A stretch of DNA of 5,064 nucleotides, from assembly GCA_902803265.1 (NCBI GenBank), contig CADCPD010000241.1:1-5064 (forward strand), written 5' to 3'. Source of the DNA: an uncultured bacterium (GTDB taxonomy: Bacteria; Cyanobacteriota; Vampirovibrionia; Gastranaerophilales; Gastranaerophilaceae). Both the position numbers and the translations under genes were made by a program. Positions within the stretch are counted from its first letter, which is position 1; each line of letters starts with the position of its first letter. Positions 1 through 5,064 of the stretch are shown here, in pieces. The notes below the pieces were generated by a model. That model was not told the DNA's origin. It worked only from the letters and a program-made list of their open reading frames with translations, and did no database searches.

Positions 1-319
1 AATAATCATCAGCCTCGTAATCATATGTACCTACTTTTGTGTAAGCAGATTTCATATCTGTTCCAAATTTATATTCCTGTGCAACTCTTAAATAAAATGG
101 CAAAGTTCCATCTTTTACTTGCTGTAAATAATGAATACCTTCATGAGTAGGAGCTGTAAGCATTCTTTCTTCCTCAGGATTGGAAACATTATTTCTACCT
201 ATAGAAACACCTACAACATCTAACAAGCCGCCACGTCTATTAACAGAACCATAAGGTCCTATAATAAGGTTATGCTCCTTTGCATAATTCGCTTCAATTT
301 CCTTTTGAAAATTACTTTT
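1..319 (-). other. C-terminal HExxH domain, candidate zinc metallopeptidase effector, truncated by window edge (residues 1520-1625+)
   Basis: The sequence TAPTHEGIHYLQQVKDG holds a HExxH zinc-peptidase motif (H1578, E1579, H1582) followed by L-Q-Q, which matches the 'HE..H..Q' style of DUF4157-like domains and of the HEYGHxxQ domains seen at the end of Bacteroidota RHS proteins. Thirty-nine residues on, the sequence YDYEADDY supplies E1621 as a candidate third ligand, in an 'E-A-D' setting typical of gluzincin-like peptidases. Before the motif come HNLIIGPYGSVNRRGG and VVGVSIGRNN, probable strands of the fold. The domain has not ended at position 2. It could instead be an inactive or structural relative, since HExxH alone also occurs by chance. 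Confidence 0.6.
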
Positions 320-3300
320 AGGAACTGCATAGCCAAGTAGGCCTATCTTTACAGTAGACGATATAACACCGCCCAAAACACCATACCCTGCTCCAGAAAT
401 CGCAGCTTCATTGTTCCAAGATCCAGTACGTAATACTTCACCTAAGCCTCCACCAACATAACCAAGAACACCTCCTCTTGCCGCAGAATATGCAGTTTCC
501 GAAAAAATATTGACCATAGATCCACCAGGAACAGCTTGATAGCCCGGAATCACACCACCAAGGAAACCGCCTAACGCTGCACCACCAAAGCCACTCCAAG
601 AATAGCCTCCGTCATTCATCCATCCTGTAGCAGCATATTGGAGAGAGCTCTCTACTGTACTCCAGAACATATTGTTAAAAATTGCATAACTATAGGAAGC
701 TGCATTTGCGGTTTCGGCACCAGCACTAGCAATCATAGCGCCCCCTTCAGCAGCCACCGATGTCGTTCCAGAAATACTACTAGCCACAGCAGCAACGCCT
801 CCACTAATTGCTCCAGATATAGCCCCAACCGCAGCTCCTTTTAAAGTTCCTTGAGCCATGGCTCTACCACAACTAACTTCACTTGCACCGCTACAATTAA
901 CGGCAGACACAGAGGCTCCTATCGCAGCACCTACGGCAGCACCTATCGCTATCGCCGCTGTCAAACTTTCTCCGTTCGGGTCAATGTAGTTTAGCGGGTC
1001 ACCACCGTAAGTATAGGGGTTCGCAAACTGTCCTGCAGGGTCCGGCGTAAGCCATAGTCCAAAGAGCGGGTCATAGAATCGTGCACCGAAGTAATACTTG
1101 TTTATGTAGGAATCAAATTCCTTGGCCTGCCAGCGTCTTGAATCTTCAGCATCGTCATGAGCCAAGTCAATTAGTGTCCCGTATGGGTAATAGGCGTATG
1201 CGCTCTGGACTCCAGATGTATTTGCATAGCCCCTTATATTGCCCTGAGCATCTGTCACAGGGAAATACGCTGCGCCATCTTTGCGGTAGCCGCCAGCAAT
1301 CAAATCCTCCCGTACAAGAGTATAATCCCCACTTCCATCCTTGCGGTAAACGCCCACCCCGCTCAGGTTCGCCTCTCCGTAACCAGAACTTCCGTCACTG
1401 TAGTCAAAATACACACGTTGTCCATTTTCGTCATAGGCCATACGGATTCGAGCCAATTCTAAAGACTCGAAATCATCCAAATTATTCTGCGAAATTCCAG
1501 ACGGGACTTCAGGATACAACCGAACATTCTCCGGCAACGCCCTGGCATCCAGTTCGTAGGCGGCACGAGCATAACGGTCTAGCCACACATTTCCTGAAGC
1601 GTCGTAAGAATAATACTCATACGGGGTATAGCTTCTACCCGAAATTGTCATACCATAAGGTCGATAATACCCTTGATGGCTCTGAGAACCATAGTAATAC
1701 CCTACAGCCTGAGATCCCTCGTGTTTGACAGTCAATCGTCCAAGTTCGTCGTAACTATAACTTGCATTTCTAGTTCCGGACATTTCCGTCAGACGGCCCA
1801 GATAGTCATAGGTATAGCCAGCATTTTCTACAACTCGGCCTACAGTTCCCGCATCAGCCCACACTCTTGCCACGGTTGACTGTCGCACAGACAAGGGATT
1901 TTCATACGATATGTTTTCAGAATAAAGCTCCGTAGAGCCGTTCCTATAGTCTAGTACAACGGGTCTTCCGTATACATCGCGCCGAACAGTTTTTGCAAAC
2001 ACCTCAGTCCCCGCGTCGTAATAATGTTTGGATACAACATTCCCATTTGCACTGTACGTATAACTAGCCAACATGGAATTGCCTTCGCGTGTTTCAACGA
2101 GACGACCCTTGTAGTCGTAAGTTCTAGTCCTTGTTGACTTTTGCGTCCAACCGCTTCCATTCCATTCCGAATAGGTAGAAGAAGCCAGTTCGTCGGACAA
2201 GTTATAGACATAGGACAATTGTACCGCAGGGACATCATCAAACAGATAGACAACCCACTGTCTTGACATACGCCCAATGCGGTCATAGGACTTCATTTTT
2301 ATGGACACCGGATTGCCATCGCTGTCATAGGCAATGATAGCCCCGACATCATAATCGCGAATTCCGTCCATCTGAGACAGAATGTTTCCAAGCAGCGAAC
2401 TGTTCAGATTTACCCCGTATAGGGTCAATGTATCGGATGTCGGCTTTCCGTAAACTGTGCGGGCTATGGGAGTAAGAGCTGCGGAAGCAATCGCCGCATT
2501 TGGGGCGGCAAAGTCATGACCGCCATGTACTTCGCCGATTGCGACAACACGCCCTTCGCCGTCATATACATTCGCCATAAAATAGTTGTTTCCCAAAGCC
2601 TTCTGGCGAGCGCATCTCGTAAACCTTAAATTTCCCAGGGAATCATAGGCATATTCCACCAAGCCACGGTCATTGGATTTTTTCGAGAGCAGGCGACCCA
2701 TGGCATCATAGCCCATCGTATCCGCAAACGCAGGGTAATCCCTAAGATAAGATCGAATCAACCTGTCATAGCCATCATACTCGTTCATGACAACAAGTTC
2801 ATTCTCGCCATCGTATGTCCATGTCGATACAGTCCTGTTTTTCTCATCCGTTACACTTTGCGTATAACGCCCTTCAGCATCGCGAGATATCGTCAAATGC
2901 TTTCCGCCAGGGTTCTTGATTCTTTTCCTGAAATTATCCGATATATTGTCTTCGTTCAAATAATCCAAATAGAGAAAGTCCGTCGCAACAGAAGCGGGCA
3001 AACCGTAGGCTTCCTGGACTTGCTGCTGATATTCAAAAGAACGCCTCGCTATCCCTGCATTCCTTCCGTAGGAACCGGAAGTATTTCCATATCTCGGTTC
3101 GAATTCCGTGAAGGCATTACTCTCCGCATTCGGTTTGTCTGTAGAATCGGTTCCGTCGTAATAATTATTCGCCGCGGTCACACAGGCTTCGCAAGCCATA
3201 TCCATATACCCGAATGCAGTCGTATCACGCACAAACGACATCGGCTCATATTTTGTTTTTCCGAGAGCGTCACTATATACGGCTGCCACAATATACTTTC

Positions 3301-4876
3301 CGTCAGCAAGAGAATCCTGCTTCTGCACAGTCGAACCGAAGGCGTCCTTGAAAAATGCCGATGTAAACTTTCTTGCATTTGGCTGGTCGACGGGATCAAG
3401 ATAGGAATCGGTTTTCACCATTTCCGGTACGACATCGAGCGTCCTCGCCTCACAGGGAGCAAATTCAACGACTACATTCACATTTTCATGCATGGCCGTA
3501 ATGTCAAAGTCAATCTTTGAATACGGTCTGTTTCCATAGACCCTAAAAAGTTTTACATATTCATTTGCGGCCCTCATTGCATTAAAAGACGGATTTATGG
3601 GAGGCATTTTCGAAATAATTTCTCCATTGAGAACAACAACTTTTCCATTCACCGTAATCCGTTCTATCGTCGAACCGGCCTTGCCTATTATTGAAGCGGA
3701 AGCCTTTTCACCTTCGTACAGGCTAAACGGAGAAGTACCCGACGGGGAGTTCATCGATACGCGACCACTTCCCGTAATCGAAAAAGTCAACTGATATGGT
3801 TTAGGTGGCAGAAACTGGATTGACGGGAGTTGCTTTAGATTGTATACAATCCGGCCTATTCTAAATGTCATATTCTGGTTTTGTGGGTAAGCCAGCTGGA
3901 ATTTGAAACCTGGAGCCGGCCTAGTCACATAAGATGACGTATAGAAAGGGCCGCCCCACTGATAAGTGTAATCTTCGGGACTAAATACCCCCATCGTCTG
4001 ATTCTTCTTCATGGACGGATAATGCGCATCTGCAGTTCCTTGAAACTCATTGAAATACCAAATGCAAAGACTATCGTCGACATTGACCGGGTTAAGCATT
4101 TTGACTTCGATGTTACGGATTCCCCCAACTACAGGATGTTCTCTAGAATAATCATAAGCAAGAAGACCCCCAGCTTGCGAAAATGTTCCCATATTCACTA
4201 GAAGGCCAGTCCCAATGCCATTTGGTTCAGTAATAGAAACCCCGGCCCCGTTAAATGATTTCGCTATCCATCCAGGTCTCAAACCATTCGGCCCATAGAC
4301 ATCCATTCTGGTCACTTGTTTCTTCTTCGGACGTGTTTTTACAGTTCCGTTATACAAGACCGGACGCATCCAATTAAGCAATTCCGGTTTGGCGTGAGCA
4401 ACATCGTTTTGCCAAAGCTGTACCTGAATTTCACCGTCTATAAAGAAAGACGACTGGACAGAATAAGATTTTCCCCTATACAGAAATGGTCCCATTTCTA
4501 CAATGGTAAGATAATTCGAATTCGCATCGACGATAGACCTCCATCTAAAAGTGTTTCCCATATTGACATCAGCAGAAATAGGCTGTAGATAGGGTTCGAT
4601 GTCCTTATCAAGACCATTAGTCAGATTTCCGAAAGAAATGCGGCCATCAGCAAAAATGGTAAGATTTGAATATGTTCGCGACATATATGTAAATTGATTT
4701 GCTTCGGGAAGACTGAGAACAGTCCCGTTCACCGAAAAAGGCACAACTTCCGCGTCTGACATATCTATCCAGCTGGGAAGCGCCCTATGAATCTTGCCAT
4801 CGCTATATCGCTGGGCAATGACATCGGCAAAGGAAAATCCGACAATCAGGAATAGAAGAATTAGTATCTTTTTCAT
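1..4876 (-). CDS. Secreted RHS/YD-repeat protein with C-terminal HExxH (metallopeptidase-like) domain, 3' end missing
   Basis: One uninterrupted frame of 1,625 codons from ATG at 4876 to the window edge, with no stop or frameshift. The start is supported by an AGGAG ribosome binding site seven bases upstream and by an immediate signal peptide (MKKILILLFLIVGFSFA). Order of parts: signal peptide 1-17; beta-rich region of unknown function 18-355; InlB-B-repeat-like domain 359-472; pre-YD linker 473-659; YD repeats about 660-1261; RHS-core terminal box 1262-1302 (GARFYDP, then TPDPAG, then DPNG); glycine-rich hydrophobic segment 1303-1519; and a domain with HEGIH at 1578-1582. In known RHS and TcC proteins the repeats form a shell around a C-terminal toxin that is cut off after the terminal box; the same role is inferred here. 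The signal peptide and the lack of any visible PAAR or VgrG-like N-terminus argue against type VI delivery. A cell-surface adhesin or wall-associated protein without toxin activity is the main alternative. Confidence 0.93.
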   Translation of the reverse strand, partial: MKKILILLFLIVGFSFADVIAQRYSDGKIHRALPSWIDMSDAEVVPFSVNGTVLSLPEANQFTYMSRTYSNLTIFADGRISFGNLTNGLDKDIEPYLQPISADVNMGNTFRWRSIVDANSNYLTIVEMGPFLYRGKSYSVQSSFFIDGEIQVQLWQNDVAHAKPELLNWMRPVLYNGTVKTRPKKKQVTRMDVYGPNGLRPGWIAKSFNGAGVSITEPNGIGTGLLVNMGTFSQAGGLLAYDYSREHPVVGGIRNIEVKMLNPVNVDDSLCIWYFNEFQGTADAHYPSMKKNQTMGVFSPEDYTYQWGGPFYTSSYVTRPAPGFKFQLAYPQNQNMTFRIGRIVYNLKQLPSIQFLPPKPYQLTFSITGSGRVSMNSPSGTSPFSLYEGEKASASIIGKAGSTIERITVNGKVVVLNGEIISKMPPINPSFNAMRAANEYVKLFRVYGNRPYSKIDFDITAMHENVNVVVEFAPCEARTLDVVPEMVKTDSYLDPVDQPNARKFTSAFFKDAFGSTVQKQDSLADGKYIVAAVYSDALGKTKYEPMSFVRDTTAFGYMDMACEACVTAANNYYDGTDSTDKPNAESNAFTEFEPRYGNTSGSYGRNAGIARRSFEYQQQVQEAYGLPASVATDFLYLDYLNEDNISDNFRKRIKNPGGKHLTISRDAEGRYTQSVTDEKNRTVSTWTYDGENELVVMNEYDGYDRLIRSYLRDYPAFADTMGYDAMGRLLSKKSNDRGLVEYAYDSLGNLRFTRCARQKALGNNYFMANVYDGEGRVVAIGEVHGGHDFAAPNAAIASAALTPIARTVYGKPTSDTLTLYGVNLNSSLLGNILSQMDGIRDYDVGAIIAYDSDGNPVSIKMKSYDRIGRMSRQWVVYLFDDVPAVQLSYVYNLSDELASSTYSEWNGSGWTQKSTRTRTYDYKGRLVETREGNSMLASYTYSANGNVVSKHYYDAGTEVFAKTVRRDVYGRPVVLDYRNGSTELYSENISYENPLSVRQSTVARVWADAGTVGRVVENAGYTYDYLGRLTEMSGTRNASYSYDELGRLTVKHEGSQAVGYYYGSQSHQGYYRPYGMTISGRSYTPYEYYSYDASGNVWLDRYARAAYELDARALPENVRLYPEVPSGISQNNLDDFESLELARIRMAYDENGQRVYFDYSDGSSGYGEANLSGVGVYRKDGSGDYTLVREDLIAGGYRKDGAAYFPVTDAQGNIRGYANTSGVQSAYAYYPYGTLIDLAHDDAEDSRRWQAKEFDSYINKYYFGARFYDPLFGLWLTPDPAGQFANPYTYGGDPLNYIDPNGESLTAAIAIGAAVGAAIGASVSAVNCSGASEVSCGRAMAQGTLKGAAVGAISGAISGGVAAVASSISGTTSVAAEGGAMIASAGAETANAASYSYAIFNNMFWSTVESSLQYAATGWMNDGGYSWSGFGGAALGGFLGGVIPGYQAVPGGSMVNIFSETAYSAARGGVLGYVGGGLGEVLRTGSWNNEAAISGAGYGVLGGVISSTVKIGLLGYAVPKSNFQKEIEANYAKEHNLIIGPYGSVNRRGGLLDVVGVSIGRNNVSNPEEERMLTAPTHEGIHYLQQVKDGTLPFYLRVAQEYKFGTDMKSAYTKVGTYDYEADDY
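320..970 (-). other. Glycine/alanine-rich hydrophobic segment after the RHS core (residues 1303-1519)
   Basis: At least five glycine-zipper-like stretches follow each other: AAIAIGAAVGAAIGASVSAV from about residue 1307; LKGAAVGAISGAISGGVAAV from about 1345; SGFGGAALGGFLGGVIPG at 1428-1445; ARGGVLGYVGGGLGEVL from about 1463; and ISGAGYGVLGGVISSTVKIG from 1493. Between the first two lie two cysteines, C1328 and C1336, eight residues apart, that could pair outside the cytoplasm. Such segments are common between RHS cores and toxin domains and have been linked to membrane insertion or translocation of the toxin; that role is inferred here. None is as hydrophobic as a classic membrane anchor. Confidence 0.65.
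971..1093 (-). other. RHS-core terminal box, probable autocleavage region (residues 1262-1302)
   Basis: The box reads YFGARFYDPLFGLWLTPDPA, then GQFANPYTYGGDPLNYIDPN and G. It matches the RHS-repeat-associated core signature 'ARYYDP..GR...PDP.G...N.Y.Y...NPLN..DP.G'. In this family the conserved aspartates of the box support self-cleavage that frees the C-terminal effector, generally just after the last DPxG. Here the relevant aspartates would be D1269, D1279 and D1299. Two deviations are visible: the usual 'G-R' after the first DP is F-G-L, and the final motif is DPNG-E and not DPLGL. Whether cleavage takes place is therefore open. Confidence 0.9.
1094..2899 (-). repeat. YD-repeat (RHS) region, about twelve recognisable units (residues 660-1261)
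   Basis: Repeated motifs of the form Y-D-x-x-G-R/N-L/V-hydrophobic occur throughout. Clear units include YDGYDRLIR, YDAMGRLLS, YDSLGNLRF, YDGEGRVVA, YDSDGNPVS, YDRIGRMSR, YDYKGRLVE, YSANGNVVS, YDYLGRLTE, YDELGRLTV, YDASGNVWL and YDENGQRVY. Spacing varies from about 20 to 80 residues, as is usual for this family, and the copies are diverged at DNA level, so this is an old protein repeat and not a recent tandem expansion. In solved RHS and TcB/TcC structures these strands coil into a closed hollow shell. The region leads straight into the core terminal box. Confidence 0.93.
1274..1354 (-). repeat. Two YRKDG copies exactly 60 bases apart inside the RHS core
   Basis: The peptide YRKDG occurs at 1334-1348 and again at 1274-1288, twenty codons apart, within GVGVYRKDGSGDYTLVREDL and then IAGGYRKDGAAYFPVTD. 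The DNA of the two copies is also alike (CCATCYTTGCGGTA on the plus strand). It is probably a duplicated beta-hairpin just before the VTDAQGNIRGY segment, which is a typical feature near the end of RHS cores. Confidence 0.6.
2900..3460 (-). other. Pre-YD linker of the RHS protein (residues 473-659)
   Basis: This stretch joins the InlB-like domain to the YD repeats. It contains a close cysteine pair (CEAC, within MDMACEACVTAANNYYDG) and then an 'AFTEFEPRYGNTSGSYGR' segment. The latter recalls the 'PFT.TEYE.SPL.R' stretch that precedes YD repeats in Bacteroidota-type RHS proteins (the type with an N-terminal DUF6443), where it leads into the shell. The likeness is loose and not searched. The cysteines could form a disulphide or bind metal. 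Confidence 0.4.
3461..3802 (-). other. InlB-B-repeat-like beta domain (residues 359-472)
   Basis: The domain opens with PYQLTFSITGSGRVSMNSPS, continues with Y-E-G-E-K-A-S-A-S and ITVNGKVVVLNG, and closes with MHENVNVVVEFAP. This order matches the pattern of divergent InlB B-repeat domains: an opening 'L....SGSG.V' strand, a 'G..V.L.A' strand, a 'W/I.VNG' step and a closing 'M..N..V...F' strand. Such domains are extracellular spacers or binding modules. The middle is longer than usual, with an insertion (SFNAMRAANEYVKLFRVYGN), so it may be one expanded copy or one and a half copies. Confidence 0.6.
3812..4825 (-). other. N-terminal beta-rich region of the RHS protein, family not recognised (residues 18-355)
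   Basis: About 340 residues between the signal peptide and the InlB-like domain. Residues 62-83 read FTYMSRTYSNLTIFADGRIS and FG, which resembles the 'F.Y.G..Y..L.V..NG.ISFG' strand pattern of nidogen-like and similar extracellular beta domains. A second stretch, YSVQSSFFIDGEIQVQLW, fits the later 'F.V.L..DG.I.F.Y' strand pair of such folds. Around residues 180-184 there is a basic cluster (RPKKK). The region holds no catalytic motif I recognise. It may anchor, target or bind a surface partner, but that is inference. Confidence 0.45.
4826..4876 (-). other. Sec signal peptide of the RHS protein (residues 1-17)
   Basis: The N-terminus has two lysines (K2, K3), a hydrophobic core of about eleven residues (ILILLFLIVGF) and the cleavage-type sequence S-F-A before D18, giving small residues at -3 and -1. 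This fits signal peptidase I cleavage after A17. There is no cysteine at the +1 position, so it is not a lipoprotein signal. The protein is therefore expected to leave the cytoplasm; how it crosses an outer membrane cannot be told because the C-terminus is not in the window. Confidence 0.88.
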
Positions 4877-4883
4877 TTTTTCA

Positions 4884-4888
4884 CTCCT
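4884..4888 (-). promoter_or_regulatory. Shine-Dalgarno site of the RHS gene, overlapping the upstream stop codon
   Basis: On the minus strand the sequence reads ATAGGAGTGAAAAAATG. AGGAG sits seven bases before the ATG at 4876 and its first two bases are the last two bases of the upstream TAG stop. This spacing fixes the start of the RHS gene and suggests that ribosomes finishing the upstream gene help initiate the next one. There is no room between the genes for a separate promoter; one inside the upstream coding sequence cannot be excluded. Confidence 0.85.
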
Positions 4889-5064
4889 ATTCAATTACGG
4901 CATCCGCCTGTACGTATAGATTGTTAGCCCAAATCAATCCTTCCCACCTAGATTGAGTAGCAAGGCTCACGGATGCGAACGGAGCGACAAGAATGGACGC
5001 AAAATCAGAATAGACTCCGAAATACATCAAGTCAGTTGTATTCGTATAAAGGAATACATTTTCT
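4887..5064 (-). CDS. C-terminal end of a probable surface/exported protein (5' part outside window)
   Basis: Fifty-eight codons ending in TAG at 4887-4889; the start lies beyond the right edge. The visible tail contains the stretch FASILVAPFASVSLATQSRW followed by EGLIWANNLYVQADAVIE. The alternation of short hydrophobic strands with an 'ILVAP.A.VSLA' step and then a 'G.I.A..L.V' step resembles the last rungs of beta-solenoid surface proteins (choice-of-anchor-A or polymer-forming types) in which such pairs recur. That likeness is from memory of the pattern and not from a search. No sorting signal follows it. The gene ends ten bases before the ATG of the RHS gene on the same strand, so the two very probably share a transcript. 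The reading frame is well supported; the family is a guess. Confidence 0.75.
   Translation of the reverse strand, partial: ENVFLYTNTTDLMYFGVYSDFASILVAPFASVSLATQSRWEGLIWANNLYVQADAVIE

Noticed and set aside
542..960. Repetitive 'gcagc', 'accacc' and 'gcacc' words suggesting a DNA tandem repeat
   Set aside because: They are explained by Ala and Gly codons in the glycine-zipper segment; there is no fixed period.
1081..1728. A 215-codon open frame on the plus strand
   Set aside because: It lies opposite the YD repeats; its His-, Asn-, Pro- and Arg-rich composition is what the reverse complement of YD-repeat codons gives, so it is not a gene.
1951..2286. A 111-codon minus-strand open frame
   Set aside because: It is a shifted frame inside the RHS gene, whose own frame shows strong YD motifs over the same bases.
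1094..2899. Frequent short 'gtcata' words on the plus strand that look like a dispersed regulatory or uptake motif
   Set aside because: They are the reverse complement of TAT-GAC, the Tyr-Asp codon pair of the YD repeats, and they fall in frame.
2858..3520. A 220-codon open frame on the plus strand
   Set aside because: It lies wholly opposite the RHS coding frame, has no ribosome binding site, and its protein is rich in Arg, Ile and His with no recognisable domain; it is a shadow of the minus-strand gene.
4826..4876. Lipoprotein signal peptide
   Set aside because: The hydrophobic core is followed by S-F-A-D and there is no cysteine at the cleavage point.
1..4876. Type VI secretion RHS effector
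   Set aside because: The N-terminus is a Sec signal peptide followed by extracellular-type regions, with no PAAR-like or VgrG-binding segment visible.

Overview
This window is almost entirely one gene. A single reading frame on the minus strand opens at an ATG at position 4876 and runs without a stop to the left edge: 1,625 codons are visible and the C-terminus is missing. It encodes a secreted RHS/YD-repeat polymorphic-toxin-type protein. In order it has a Sec signal peptide, an unassigned beta-rich N-terminal region, an InlB-B-repeat-like domain, a pre-YD linker, about twelve recognisable YD repeats, a conserved RHS-core terminal box ending in DPNG, a glycine/alanine-rich hydrophobic segment, and a C-terminal domain with a HEGIH (HExxH) motif followed by a possible third zinc ligand. 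Just upstream on the same strand lie the last 58 codons of another gene, which looks like the C-terminal beta-solenoid end of a surface protein. Its stop overlaps the Shine-Dalgarno sequence of the RHS gene, so the two are probably co-transcribed and translationally coupled.

Organism: the sequence itself cannot settle this. Moderate GC, a Gram-negative-style signal peptide, the YD-repeat style and the tail of the upstream gene remind me of Fibrobacterota (Fibrobacter) or, less likely, Bacteroidota or Spirochaetota. This is an impression from protein style, not a search result.

Layout, right to left (direction of transcription): 5064-4887 end of the upstream surface protein; 4888-4884 ribosome binding site; 4876-4826 signal peptide; 4825-3812 N-terminal region; 3802-3461 InlB-like domain; 3460-2900 pre-YD linker; 2899-1094 YD-repeat shell; 1093-971 core terminal box; 970-320 glycine-zipper segment; 319-1 HExxH domain, cut by the window edge.

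How it may work, by analogy with RHS/TcC proteins: the YD repeats would fold into a hollow shell holding the C-terminal effector, cleavage near the DPNG box would free the effector, and the glycine-rich hydrophobic stretch may help it cross a membrane or pack inside the shell. The effector looks like a zinc metallopeptidase. An immunity gene would be expected just beyond position 1, outside the window. No RNA genes, CRISPR arrays, insertion sequences, terminators or independent promoters were found.
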